Below, one piece after another: positions 44,352-53,369 of a stretch of DNA of 64,000 nt (the stretch's first letter is position 1; each line of letters begins with the position of its first letter). Origin of the DNA: Geotalea sp. SG265 (GTDB taxonomy: Bacteria > Desulfobacterota > Desulfuromonadia > Geobacterales > Geobacteraceae); NCBI RefSeq assembly GCF_022808985.1, contig NZ_JAKZFT010000004.1:124001-188000 (forward strand), in the 5' to 3' direction. The translations under genes were made by a program, and so were the position numbers. Below the pieces are notes generated by a model, which made no database searches, was not told where the DNA came from, and saw nothing but the letters and a program-made list of their open reading frames with translations.

Positions 44352-44452
44352 GACTATTACACCCGGTTTTTCTTATGGAAAATCCACCACCACTTTACGA
44401 TTGCTGCTTTCATAAGTAGATGTCGTTCTCTCGAATAAATATGTTTATCTTT

Positions 44453-45760
44453 TCATGCGTTGCGATTCAAAGAATCGATTGTGGAATCCTGCTGTAAATT
44501 AATACTCCCATCTAAAATTATAGCCCCATGACCTCGACGATTTTCCAAAACCACCCCTGCTGCAGTTATCACTTCGCTTTCTACACTCAATCTTACGGCA
44601 CGCGGGCAGTCGATAAGCCATTCAACTCCCGGATCAGTAAATCTGAAACTCAGGTAATATTCTCCCTTAGTAAGGTTTGGCAGCATGATCGAACAACGGA
44701 CATGAAAATGACCAATTTGCAGAAAGAGTCTTGGTTCTGAATAATGGATGGGGTAAAAGATACCTATAACATGTTCTGAGCTTTCGAGAACTCTCGCTTC
44801 GAAGGCAATTCTGGTTCTTGAATGCACTACCCCCGTGACGTCAATGGTGAGATTTTGTCTTCCTTCTTTAATAGGTATAACATTATCCTCGCAGCCATTT
44901 ACCAATATTTGATGGACATCCAGCTTTTCTGAAAATTTAGCTGCATGAGAAACGATCCTTTCAACATTGTCGGTTCCATTTTCCAGATAACTGTCAATAC
45001 AACCATCTATATCATCAAAACAAGAAACATTGCCATTTTTAACGTAAAGCCCTCTGGTGCAAAGCTTTTTAATCGACTCAAGACTGTGGCTGACGAACAG
45101 AACAGTCCTCCCATCCCTGCCAGCATCCTCCATCTTGCCCAGGCACTTTTTCTGAAATTGTGCATCTCCAACCGCCAGCACTTCGTCAACGATAAGGATT
45201 TCCGATTCTAGGTGCGCTGCAACAGCAAACGCAAGGCGAACATACATCCCTGAAGAATAGCGTTTCACTGGTGTATCAATAAATTTTTCCACCTCAGCAA
45301 AAGAGATAATGCTATCAAACTTATTTCTAATTTCATCTTTGTCCATGCCAAGAATTGCACCGTTAAGATAGACATTCTCACGTCCGGTCAAGTCGGGATG
45401 AAATCCTGTGCCAACCTCAAGCAAGCTTGCAATTCTCCCCTTATAACGTATTTTACCCCTTGTAGGATTTGTAACCTGCGACAATATTTTCAACAGAGTT
45501 GATTTTCCAGCACCGTTGCTCCCGATGATGCCAAGAATTTCACCCTGTTTGACATCAAAAGAAACATCCTTGAGCGCCCAGAAACGTTGCCCCTCTGTTA
45601 CAGCAGGCTTCAATGCTGCAGCCAGTGGGCTGTTAGGGTCTTCTTTGCCGCGCATTCTGGCCCACCAGCTTTGCAAATCCAGAGCAAGCGTATGGTGGTT
45701 TATTACTCCAAGCCTGTACTCCTTCCAGAGATTCTCAACCTGTATGACGTTATCGCTCAT
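44453..45760 (-). CDS. ABC transporter ATP-binding protein, Wzt-type O-antigen exporter
   Basis: 435 residues. The nucleotide-binding domain (to about residue 250) has Walker A IIGSNGAGKSTLLKIL, signature YSSGMYVRLAFAVAAH, Walker B ILIVDEVLAVGD and H-loop FVSHSLESIKKL. An extra C-terminal beta domain of about 180 residues follows (FRFTDPGVEWLIDC, VITAAGVVLENRRGHGA), the position of the carbohydrate-recognising Wzt_C domain. Its ATG touches the stop of the Wzm gene directly (TAGATG), so the two are coupled. It exports an undecaprenyl-linked polysaccharide across the inner membrane. The extension implies that the glycan end must be recognised. Confidence 0.92.
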   Translation of the reverse strand: MSDNVIQVENLWKEYRLGVINHHTLALDLQSWWARMRGKEDPNSPLAAALKPAVTEGQRFWALKDVSFDVKQGEILGIIGSNGAGKSTLLKILSQVTNPTRGKIRYKGRIASLLEVGTGFHPDLTGRENVYLNGAILGMDKDEIRNKFDSIISFAEVEKFIDTPVKRYSSGMYVRLAFAVAAHLESEILIVDEVLAVGDAQFQKKCLGKMEDAGRDGRTVLFVSHSLESIKKLCTRGLYVKNGNVSCFDDIDGCIDSYLENGTDNVERIVSHAAKFSEKLDVHQILVNGCEDNVIPIKEGRQNLTIDVTGVVHSRTRIAFEARVLESSEHVIGIFYPIHYSEPRLFLQIGHFHVRCSIMLPNLTKGEYYLSFRFTDPGVEWLIDCPRAVRLSVESEVITAAGVVLENRRGHGAIILDGSINLQQDSTIDSLNRNA

Positions 45761-46618
45761 CTAAACCGTATCCATAAATGACTTTTCCACTCTGCTGAAC
45801 AGAACTATTCCGACTAAAACCACGCAGCAGGTAGTTACCAGGCTGAGCAACCAGTGTTGCAGATTGATCGTGCCGGTGCCGAGAAAAGCATAGCGGAAAG
45901 CCTCGATGACAGGCGCCATGGGATTGAGAAACAGGAGAATGCGCCATTTCTCAGGGAGCAATGATGCGGGATAAACAACCGGGGTCACGTACATCCAGAG
46001 TTGGACTCCAAAGCTCACCAAATGCGATAAATCGCGATAACGTGTGGTCATAGACGAAACAATAATCCCAAATCCAAGGCCTAGTGCTGCCATCTGGAGA
46101 ATAAATACAGGGATCAGTAGTAGCGCAGCAGGCTTCAGAGTGATAATAGCACCGCTGTCCCAGAAATAAGCGAAAAATGCTATAAACAGGAGGAATTGAA
46201 TCCCGAAAGCGATCAGATTGCTAATGACAACAGAGACTGGAACAGTAAGCCGGGGAAAGTACACCTTGCCGAAGATATGCGCGTTGTTTACAAATGTGTT
46301 CGATGTGTTGATGAGGCAGTCGGCAAAGTATTTCCATGCGATTACGCCTGAAAGGTAAAAAAGAAACGGTGGCAATCCATCGGTTGGGAGTTTGGCCATG
46401 CTGCCAAAAATTATGGTAAATACTGTCGTGGTAAGTAATGGTTGAATTAAGAACCAGAGCGGCCCCAGAATCGTCTGCTTGTACGTGGATACGAAATCGC
46501 GCCAAACAAAGAGGCCAATCAGGTCACGGTATTTCCAGAGCTCAAGCGGATGCACGTCAAACCAGCCGCTGCGTGGTTGGATTATTTTGTCCCAAGCTCT
46601 GCTACCCATTTCTTTCAT
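45761..46618 (-). CDS. ABC-2 type polysaccharide export permease, Wzm-like
   Basis: 285 residues from the ATG at 46618; the longer reading to 46705 starts at TTG. The order is typical: a polar N-terminus (IIQPRSGWFDVHPLELWKYR), DLIGLFVWRDFVSTYKQT, and six helices including ILGPLWFLIQPLLTTTVFTI, FYLSGVIAWKYFADCLI and LNPMAPVIEAFRYAFLG. Wzm/Wzt pairs flip finished O-antigen. The N-terminal amphipathic segment is a mark of the polysaccharide-specific branch. The paired gene Wzt follows at once, so the transporter is a complete pair. Confidence 0.92.
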   Translation of the reverse strand: MKEMGSRAWDKIIQPRSGWFDVHPLELWKYRDLIGLFVWRDFVSTYKQTILGPLWFLIQPLLTTTVFTIIFGSMAKLPTDGLPPFLFYLSGVIAWKYFADCLINTSNTFVNNAHIFGKVYFPRLTVPVSVVISNLIAFGIQFLLFIAFFAYFWDSGAIITLKPAALLLIPVFILQMAALGLGFGIIVSSMTTRYRDLSHLVSFGVQLWMYVTPVVYPASLLPEKWRILLFLNPMAPVIEAFRYAFLGTGTINLQHWLLSLVTTCCVVLVGIVLFSRVEKSFMDTV

Positions 46619-46744
46619 GATGAATTCCGATTCATAATTATCAGTTGACGCCACAAACAACGGCTTTACGCTTTGGCATAGAGACAAAGCGTGATTCCTC
46701 ACCAACTGAGGCAGATGATGAATTTCTTTGTAAACTCATATACA

Positions 46745-47458
46745 TCACGTCCGAAGCAACAATCTGAGTGACTGATTAAAATAATAGCCAGAATGATGGA
46801 GCACAAGCTGAGACAGCATAAGAAATTTCTTAAAGTAGCTCATGGAATTGGTCATTGATTGAGAGGAATTGCGATATTTAAACAAAGTCTCAGGGAGCTG
46901 AAAGACTTGCCTCCCCGCCTCAGCTAGCGAAAGCCAAAAATCCCAATCTTCCCAGCCATATTTCATGTATGTTTTGTATCCCCCAACCAATTCCCAGTCA
47001 GACTTTCTAAACAGTGCTGTGCAGAATATCGGATTTTCAATACATATCCGTGCAGGCGAGAATGCAGGAAGTTGCCAGTTACCATTCATGGCTCCGAACT
47101 TCTCAGCATGGCAGTAGACAATACCAATCTCGGGCTGTCTCTCTAAAATGGCAACAGCCTGCTCAACATACGTGGAGCCAATCAGATCGTCGGCATCCAA
47201 AGGGAGAATATATGCTGCCGAGGAAGCCTGAATTCCAGTATTGCGAGCCGCGGCAAGCCCTTTATTCGGTGTATGGATAATTCGCGTGCGTGGTCGCGAA
47301 AATTCTTGCAGTAACTGTATTGTTTCCGGGTCAGTTGAGCCGTCGTTAACCACAACGACTTCCAGATCCTCGTACGTCTGGTCCAGAGCCGAATCAACGG
47401 CCTCAGCTAAGTAGCGACCGTGATTGAAACATGGTATAACAACACTGACTGTAGACAT
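46745..47458 (-). CDS. Family 2 glycosyltransferase
   Basis: 237 residues. The core motifs are VSVVIPCFNHGRYLAEAVDS, VNDGSTDPETIQLL, NKGLAAARNTGIQASS and ILPLDADDLIGSTYVEQAV, then WELVGGYKTYMKYGWEDWDF, a WEDWDFW block common in capsule and O-antigen transferases. It is a single catalytic domain, short in the C-terminal part. It lies 20 nt after the methyltransferase at 47479. The sugar it adds is not known. Confidence 0.85.
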   Translation of the reverse strand: MSTVSVVIPCFNHGRYLAEAVDSALDQTYEDLEVVVVNDGSTDPETIQLLQEFSRPRTRIIHTPNKGLAAARNTGIQASSAAYILPLDADDLIGSTYVEQAVAILERQPEIGIVYCHAEKFGAMNGNWQLPAFSPARICIENPIFCTALFRKSDWELVGGYKTYMKYGWEDWDFWLSLAEAGRQVFQLPETLFKYRNSSQSMTNSMSYFKKFLMLSQLVLHHSGYYFNQSLRLLLRT

Positions 47459-47478
47459 TAAAGGGAGCCCTGTGAATC

Positions 47479-48174
47479 TTAGGGTTTACGCAAAACAGAA
47501 ATCGTGTCTGGCGACTGTTCAAGCGGTAGACCCGGCCAAATACGAAACTTGCCATCCCCCCAACTCTCAAATTGTTGTTCTACAACCAGACCAGCTTCTG
47601 TTGAGAATTCAATCATCTTGTCGGAGGTCATATCACTGCGCCAACCAGTTCTGCTTACCCCTTGCTTGCTATGATGGATCACAGCCACTCCGCCTGGATT
47701 AATGAGGGTTGAAAACTGCTTTACATATCTCCTGACGTCTTCCGCTGCTACATGGACAAAGACATCCCATGACCAGATACCATCAAAATGGAGATTTCCA
47801 AGTAACGTGAGATCTGTACCATTATTCACGAAATAGGAAATATGTGAGTACTCCATGAAACGTTCTCTACAAATATCAATACACACAGGTGTGATGTCAA
47901 CCACAGCCAGCTGTTTGGCAGTCTTGGCCAAATACTCTGTCCAGCGCCCTCCTCCTGGCCCGATCTCAAGAACTGACTCTCGACCACCCAAGTACCGAAG
48001 CAGTACGTCATCAACCAGACTCTGCTTCCATTCGGGATTATTAGACCATTCTTCGCCAAGGCGGGACCAGTCCCACTCCGACCAGACCTTGATATTGTTG
48101 GCAACCGTGTTTGGACGGTGAAGGAACCGCCTCCAAAAATTATCAATCAAGCTTTTCACCATTCCCATCCCCAT
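47479..48174 (-). CDS. Class I SAM-dependent methyltransferase
   Basis: 231 residues. Motif I is ESVLEIGPGGGRWTEYLAKT, then AVVDITPVCIDICRERF, NNGTDLTLL, FDGIWSWDVFVHVAAEDVRR and NPGGVAVIHHSKQG. The end (SDKMIEFSTEAGLVVEQQF) completes the fold. Several ATGs exist at the start (48174, 48168, 48162); each overlaps the upstream GT2 gene by 20-32 nt. A sugar or terminal glycan residue is the likely acceptor. It is tightly coupled to its neighbours on both sides. Confidence 0.85.
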   Translation of the reverse strand: MGMGMVKSLIDNFWRRFLHRPNTVANNIKVWSEWDWSRLGEEWSNNPEWKQSLVDDVLLRYLGGRESVLEIGPGGGRWTEYLAKTAKQLAVVDITPVCIDICRERFMEYSHISYFVNNGTDLTLLGNLHFDGIWSWDVFVHVAAEDVRRYVKQFSTLINPGGVAVIHHSKQGVSRTGWRSDMTSDKMIEFSTEAGLVVEQQFESWGDGKFRIWPGLPLEQSPDTISVLRKP

Positions 48175-48985
48175 TCACTTTCCGGTCGCGCAGCCAGCAT
48201 ACCCCACGTCTCAATCGATAGTATATATAGTGCAGACCTTTTTTGACAGGGTGATTAACATACTTCTTCCTGACCTGCCATTCTTCATCTATAGTTTCCA
48301 TGTCATTTTTCGTCGACTTGCTTCCAGAATGGACGCGGAAACAGGCCAGGGTCTCGCCTATCACCAACGGACTTTGAAATCTCGACAATCTAATCCAGAG
48401 ATCATAATCCATTGCATAGGAAAAAGTGGTTGAGAAACTTCCGACTGAACTAAACGCATCTCGTCTGACAAAGGTCGCGGGGTGCATGATAATATTATTC
48501 CTGAGCAGACGCTGGTACGAAAAACGCCTTGCAGGAACTTTTCGCAGTTCATGATTCAGTTGGTCAACAAACGTAGTCCCACCGGTCACCCACCCCTGCT
48601 GCAGATTATCATGAAAATATTTGAGTACCTGCGCCAACACCTTGGAGGTTGGATAAAAATCATCGGCATGTAAAAAAGCGATTATATCACCAGTTGCAAG
48701 CTCGATACCACGATTCATGGCTGCCGAGATACCATTGTCAGGTTCGGAGACATAACGGATTCTCGAATCTACTGCAGCAAACTGACGCACTATCGAAAGC
48801 GTGGCGTCACTTGATTTACCATCCACGATCAGATATTCGAGTGTTACACCCTCTTGGGTTAAAACACTCCTCATTGTCTGTGCCAGGTACGTTGCCGCAT
48901 TAAGCGTGATAGTCACGATGGTGAATTGCGGATGTTTGGTTCCATGCGTATTAGTGCGCAGCATTGCCAAGACCTTCTTTAACAA
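48143..48985 (-). CDS. Family 2 glycosyltransferase
   Basis: 280 residues. The motifs are PQFTIVTITLNAATYLAQTM, LIVDGKSSDATLSIV, EPDNGISAAMNRGI and FLHADDFYPTSKVLAQVL, with PATFVRRDAFSSVGSFS in the catalytic loop. The IVDGxSxD form of motif II is typical of WcaA/colanic-like branch enzymes. It overlaps the methyltransferase by 32 nt (at most) and the next GT2 gene (48951) by 35 nt, so translation is coupled in this stretch. Confidence 0.85.
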   Translation of the reverse strand: MLKKVLAMLRTNTHGTKHPQFTIVTITLNAATYLAQTMRSVLTQEGVTLEYLIVDGKSSDATLSIVRQFAAVDSRIRYVSEPDNGISAAMNRGIELATGDIIAFLHADDFYPTSKVLAQVLKYFHDNLQQGWVTGGTTFVDQLNHELRKVPARRFSYQRLLRNNIIMHPATFVRRDAFSSVGSFSTTFSYAMDYDLWIRLSRFQSPLVIGETLACFRVHSGSKSTKNDMETIDEEWQVRKKYVNHPVKKGLHYIYYRLRRGVCWLRDRKVNGDGNGEKLD

Positions 48986-49931
48986 CTTTCAATGCTGATC
49001 GAGCAAGGTCCCAGCGCCCTACAAAAACCCTGATCGCAGACTCCAGCAGGATGCCCACATAGATTACCGGGAGACGTGACCTGCAGTATCTACGGCTGAA
49101 ACGTATCCTGTTCCTAAGTGAGTAATAGTCGCAAGCAGCACTTTTATAAACAGGATTGGTGGCAGTACCAATACTCCTCCCCACCTTATGATAAACAATA
49201 CTTTGGGGTGCATACGCCAAAGAATATGAACCCTTCCCCCGGTAAACCCAGTCAAGTTCTTCGAAATAGAGAAAATAATCCTCCGCCAACAATCCCACTG
49301 TTTTCACATAGCACGCCCTGACCAGCATCGAAGCGCCGACTACATAACTCATCTGTTTTTCCACCGGCACTGGGTCGGTAGAAACTTCACCACGAATTGT
49401 TCTTCCAAGATGCCATGCAAGGCCAAGCCATTCAAAATACTTGGCCCCTCCCAAAGCCTGCACGTGCGATCGGTCATCGTAATATCTCAGGGTCGAACCA
49501 CATATACCTGCATCAGGTTTTGCAACAAGACGCTCTACCATTGCAGACAGTGCCATAGGATCCACCACGGTGTCGTTATTCAACAACCAGCAATAATCTG
49601 CATCTCCACGCGCCATTGCATGACGAAGACCCACATTGGCACCTGCTCCAAAACCGAGGTTCCCCCCATTGTCTATCAAGGTAAAAAGAGGGTCAGTTCT
49701 GCAGCTGTCGCTTGAGATTGAATCTCTGCTCAAAAACTGGGAAGCTTTATCATTTCTACCAACAGTTCTTTCTGCCCATTGTCGCAACATGGCTATGGAC
49801 TCATCAGTCGACCCGTTGTCACACACCACGATCCGGTAATTCGTATACTTCAGAAGCAGCACCGAGTCGAGGCATTCAATAGTGTCACGCCATCCGTTCC
49901 AGTTGACAATGATAATATAAACCCTGCTCAA
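48951..49931 (-). CDS. Family 2 glycosyltransferase, rhamnosyltransferase-like
   Basis: 326 residues. It begins VYIIIVNWNGWRDTIECLDS, has VCDNGSTDESIAMLRQW, an insertion of about 30 Ser-rich residues, NGGNLGFGAGANVGLRH and the metal-binding LLNNDTVVDPMALSAMV. The NxGFGxxxNxG block and LLNNDT are the pattern of the WbbL/RfbF-like branch. DTDP-rhamnose use is only inferred. Its stop overlaps the GT2 gene at 48985 by 35 nt, and its start overlaps the UbiA gene by 4 nt (ATGA). Confidence 0.85.
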   Translation of the reverse strand: MSRVYIIIVNWNGWRDTIECLDSVLLLKYTNYRIVVCDNGSTDESIAMLRQWAERTVGRNDKASQFLSRDSISSDSCRTDPLFTLIDNGGNLGFGAGANVGLRHAMARGDADYCWLLNNDTVVDPMALSAMVERLVAKPDAGICGSTLRYYDDRSHVQALGGAKYFEWLGLAWHLGRTIRGEVSTDPVPVEKQMSYVVGASMLVRACYVKTVGLLAEDYFLYFEELDWVYRGKGSYSLAYAPQSIVYHKVGRSIGTATNPVYKSAACDYYSLRNRIRFSRRYCRSRLPVIYVGILLESAIRVFVGRWDLARSALKVVKEGLGNAAH

Positions 49932-50779
49932 CTATAAATACTCCAACCGACTAAGACCACCCATATGAAACTGCATAGTAGCAACGGAATATCTTTCAGC
50001 AGTGACTCTGTCGGATCCCCTGAAGAACCACTCTTTACCCTGAGGATATATCTGAACAAGCCAAATGCACAAAGCGGGACGGTATAGACAAGCTGTCGAT
50101 GAGTCAGCGAATACATGGTATAAGTAACAAGCACAGTTGCTGCCGTCACATGCAGAATGGCATCGAGTAGGCCCTGTGAGTACCCTCCGAGGCTGGCCCT
50201 ATGGTTCACGGAGTTTACACCCAAAAGGCTTTGTTCTGCATACCTTTTTCCAGTACCCAAGAAGAGAGACAGAAAAAAAACGCTCAAGAAAAGCCATTCT
50301 GAGATCACCACCCTAAATACAGCTCCTCCTGATTCCAGTCTTACTAGAAAACCAAATGAAATGCAAAACAAGTCGACTACCGGAAAATTTTTTAACCAGA
50401 CGGAATAGATAACTGTCGCGAATCCATATAAAAAGAGAAAGAGACTTAATTGTGGCACAACGAACACGACTGTAAGTAATACAGTCAGAAATAATATCAG
50501 AGCAAATACTGAGGCCAATTTCACTGAAACCTGACCTGAGGGGATCGGACGAAAGCGTTTGGCAGGGTGAAATCTATCCCGCTTAACATCACAGAGATCG
50601 TTCACTATGTACAAGGAACTGGCCAAGCAACAGAACGAGAAAAACGCTGCTAAACCTGTTGTCCAATATTCTCGGGATGTTAGTAATGACCCACTGAGGA
50701 ACGGTGGAAAGAACAACATTAGGTTTTTAAGCCACTGCGTGGGTCGTATAAGCTTTATCAAATAAAGGAGATGCTTCAT
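49928..50779 (-). CDS. UbiA-family prenyltransferase, decaprenyl-phosphate phosphoribosyltransferase-like
   Basis: 283 residues with seven to nine predicted helices. The first loop carries IRPTQWLKNLMLFFPPF, then YIVNDLCDVKRDRFHP and AKRFRPIPSGQVSVK, a NDxxDxxxDRxHPxKRxRP pattern that matches decaprenyl-phosphate phosphoribosyltransferases (first step to polyprenyl-phosphoryl arabinose). The second aspartate-rich region of ordinary UbiA enzymes is degenerate. It could supply a lipid-linked ribose or arabinose to the GT-C protein that overlaps it by 4 nt (50776). No arabinose-type DprE1/2 epimerase gene is near, so the true product is unknown. Confidence 0.75.
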   Translation of the reverse strand: MKHLLYLIKLIRPTQWLKNLMLFFPPFLSGSLLTSREYWTTGLAAFFSFCCLASSLYIVNDLCDVKRDRFHPAKRFRPIPSGQVSVKLASVFALILFLTVLLTVVFVVPQLSLFLFLYGFATVIYSVWLKNFPVVDLFCISFGFLVRLESGGAVFRVVISEWLFLSVFFLSLFLGTGKRYAEQSLLGVNSVNHRASLGGYSQGLLDAILHVTAATVLVTYTMYSLTHRQLVYTVPLCAFGLFRYILRVKSGSSGDPTESLLKDIPLLLCSFIWVVLVGWSIYS

Positions 50780-52500
50780 GGATCTTCCAGTTTGTGTATC
50801 AGCTTTTTTGCAGGTTCATAAAAATATGCGTTTGGAGGCGCATTAATTATGGTTTTGCGAAAATAGTCCAGTGCAGCACGGTCGTTGCCCCGTGCAAGCA
50901 TAATTTGACCATTGCTGTAAAGACAGTGCGGATCTCTTGTCAAATTGAAAATACGGTCATTCAAGACTATCATTTCTTTTCTTATAGCGTCCAGTTGTTT
51001 GGGGTCATTTCCCGTAAAGGATATTGCAAAATCAACATTTCGGAGCATTCGCAACACTTCAGACTGCACACCGGGATGAGAACTTACATAATCTAGGAGG
51101 ATCTCTCTCTTTTCATGAAGTGGCTTGCCCTGCAAATCGCAGTTAAGCAAATTTAGACCAGCAAAGTCGCGGAGCAAGGGGCGTTTTGAAAGTTGTTGAG
51201 CCAATAGGAAATGCTTTCTTGCTCTTTGGTAGTCACCCTTTTTGTTGAGCGCGATACCGAACTCGTTATGTATGTCTCCGAAATCGGGAGATTTTTTTAC
51301 CGCATCCTCGTACAGAGAATAATTGTCCCGCCATATCTGATTTCGTTGGTATGTTACAAAAGCCACGCCACATGTTATTAAGACGAGCATTACATACAAT
51401 ATTTTGTACTGTGTCACATGCTTTATCAAATTAAGCAGGATTACAGATAGCCAGATGGTAAAAAAAGCTGAGGGAATGTAAAGATAACGTTCGGCAACTG
51501 GTGTCCAAGTTATACCAGTGATTCTAACTAGTACCGCAGGCGCAAGGAAAATCAGAGCAACAATAAATAGCGAGTTTACATTACCAGGCTTTCTGAGGAA
51601 CCATATTGACACTACCAAAGACAGAATTCCCGGGACTATATACCATGCAGCAACTGTATTAATGGCAAAGTTCAACGGCAACGGGTACAAAAATTTTGTC
51701 ACGTAAAAGCCAACAGCTTGAACCGATTCAGATATCAATGCCAAAGGGTCAAGATGACTTTGGAACAAAATCGAAACTGCATTGTCACTACCCGACGGCT
51801 TCAGTAGCACGCGGATCGCACAATACCCAACGATAGCCGCGCCGAAAACAATGCACACGAGTTTCAGCCATCCGGCAACTCGCTGATTCGCCTCCAAAGG
51901 CTCAGTTCTAGTCGAATAAACCAACACAAAAGATGCAGGCACCATCATGAACGACGTTTCCTTGACTAAAAAAGAAAACGACATTGCTGCCAGATAAAGA
52001 ACAAAGTGCTTGCCATTTCCAGATTGAATGCATTTGAGCAAAAACAGGGCTGATAAAAGAACAAAAGTGGCAGCAAGCGGATCGGTCCGGCCGGCTATCC
52101 AACTAATGGCTTCAGTATGAACTGGATGGATTGCGAAGAGCAAGGCACTGATAAAAGGCAGGTGGTTCATGCCGTTGAAAAATGCCGCAACCTCGGCTGC
52201 AAGCAGATACACAAGAACCACGTTCAGCGCATGGATAAGAATGTTCTCCAGATGCATGAAGCTGGGATCAAGCCCCCACATTATGTTATCCAGATAATAG
52301 GTAAGCTCGATTAGTGGTCGGTAGTAGAATTGATTGGCTGGAAGGAGTATCTGCTGCAGGGTGCGCTGACCACTAGTTCCATAGGCGGAAATAATGTGAA
52401 TGTCGTCAATGGTATTATAGTTCCCGCTGATGGCAGGAAGATAGACTGCAAAGACAACGACCAGAAGAAATAATATGCTATGAAGTCTGGAGACTTTCAT
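50776..52500 (-). CDS. GT-C-like membrane protein with TPRs (fourth family member)
   Basis: 574 residues from the ATG at 52500; an upstream start at 52569 would overlap the ABC gene by 92 nt. The acidic motif is NYNTIDDIHIISAYG after helix 1, followed by LENILIHALNVVLVYLLAA and FAIHPVHTEAISWIAGRTDP, the TMTC-like block. TPR-like repeats end the protein (FGIALNKKGDYQRARKHFL, DRAALDYFRKTI). Overlaps of 4 nt with the UbiA gene and 23 nt with the ABC gene couple it to both. Its location beside the pilin-ABC module makes it a candidate pilin or glycoprotein glycosyltransferase (inference). Confidence 0.75.
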   Translation of the reverse strand: MKVSRLHSILFLLVVVFAVYLPAISGNYNTIDDIHIISAYGTSGQRTLQQILLPANQFYYRPLIELTYYLDNIMWGLDPSFMHLENILIHALNVVLVYLLAAEVAAFFNGMNHLPFISALLFAIHPVHTEAISWIAGRTDPLAATFVLLSALFLLKCIQSGNGKHFVLYLAAMSFSFLVKETSFMMVPASFVLVYSTRTEPLEANQRVAGWLKLVCIVFGAAIVGYCAIRVLLKPSGSDNAVSILFQSHLDPLALISESVQAVGFYVTKFLYPLPLNFAINTVAAWYIVPGILSLVVSIWFLRKPGNVNSLFIVALIFLAPAVLVRITGITWTPVAERYLYIPSAFFTIWLSVILLNLIKHVTQYKILYVMLVLITCGVAFVTYQRNQIWRDNYSLYEDAVKKSPDFGDIHNEFGIALNKKGDYQRARKHFLLAQQLSKRPLLRDFAGLNLLNCDLQGKPLHEKREILLDYVSSHPGVQSEVLRMLRNVDFAISFTGNDPKQLDAIRKEMIVLNDRIFNLTRDPHCLYSNGQIMLARGNDRAALDYFRKTIINAPPNAYFYEPAKKLIHKLEDP

Positions 52501-53368
52501 CAGCTTCCCGGGCAACGGTTTCAAGAAAAAAAGCTTCCAGGTCCTTTCTGCGCGGTTCGACTCTGACAACTGTCACACCTTCTTCCGAACACTTTGAGAT
52601 GAATTCAGCCAGCTGCTGTTTCTCGATATTTACCTCTCCAGCTTCTCCTGTTTTGGATGTGGTATGGATACGGTATCCTACTTCGCCTTGTTCGAGAATA
52701 GCACTGACTCTGTCTACCGCGCGCAGTTTGCCGTTGACAATAACTCCTACACGGTCACAGACCATTTCAACATCTGCAGTGATGTGTGTACTGAAAAATA
52801 CAGTTTTGTCTCGTTCCCGCAAAGATTTAATTATATCTTTTACCAGCGCTCTCCCCAATGGGTCAAGCCCGCTCATCGGCTCGTCCAGTATATAAAGATC
52901 GGGGTCGTGGATGAGCGCCTGAGCCAATCCCAGTCGTTGCACCATCCCTTTGCTATAGCCGCGTATTGGCCTATCCGCAGCCTCAGTCAGCTGCAGCAAG
53001 GACAAGGTCTCATTAATTCTTTTTTCAGCTGTCGCCTCGGACATTGCGAATACTTTCCCCACGAAATTGAGGTATTCGCGGGCGGTGAGAAAATCATAGA
53101 AAGCAGGATTTTCCGGCAAATATCCTACATTGCGGCGTGCCGCGATTTGCGAAACCGGAACCCCATGTATGTCTATATTTCCGGAAGTAAGTGGTACCAG
53201 CCCCATAATGCTTTTTATCGTGGTGCTCTTGCCGGCGCCATTAGGGCCGAGAAAGCCAAAGACTTCGCCAGCATGAATTTGAAGGGATAGACCCGTTAAA
53301 GCTTCTATTTTTCTTCCCCGTTTACCGGAATATAGTTTTGAGGCGTTACGGATAGTTATTGCATTCAT
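52478..53368 (-). CDS. ABC transporter ATP-binding protein of the pilin-linked exporter
   Basis: 296 residues from the ATG at 53368 (GGGAA about 6 nt before); an earlier ATG at 53380 is possible. Walker A GPNGAGKSTTIKSIMGL, Q-loop, signature YSKGMVQRLGLAQALIHDP, Walker B LYILDEPMSGLDP and H-loop FFSTHITADVEMV are all present. The C-terminal tail (VVRVEPRRKDLEAFFLETV) is typical of ABC-2 family ATPases. Its permease is at 54251, with a TPR/pseudopilin-like gene between. The exported cargo is unknown. In G. sulfurreducens a similar ABC pair lies after the pilA genes (recalled, not checked). Confidence 0.9.
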   Translation of the reverse strand: MNAITIRNASKLYSGKRGRKIEALTGLSLQIHAGEVFGFLGPNGAGKSTTIKSIMGLVPLTSGNIDIHGVPVSQIAARRNVGYLPENPAFYDFLTAREYLNFVGKVFAMSEATAEKRINETLSLLQLTEAADRPIRGYSKGMVQRLGLAQALIHDPDLYILDEPMSGLDPLGRALVKDIIKSLRERDKTVFFSTHITADVEMVCDRVGVIVNGKLRAVDRVSAILEQGEVGYRIHTTSKTGEAGEVNIEKQQLAEFISKCSEEGVTVVRVEPRRKDLEAFFLETVAREADESLQTS

Positions 53369-53369
53369 A

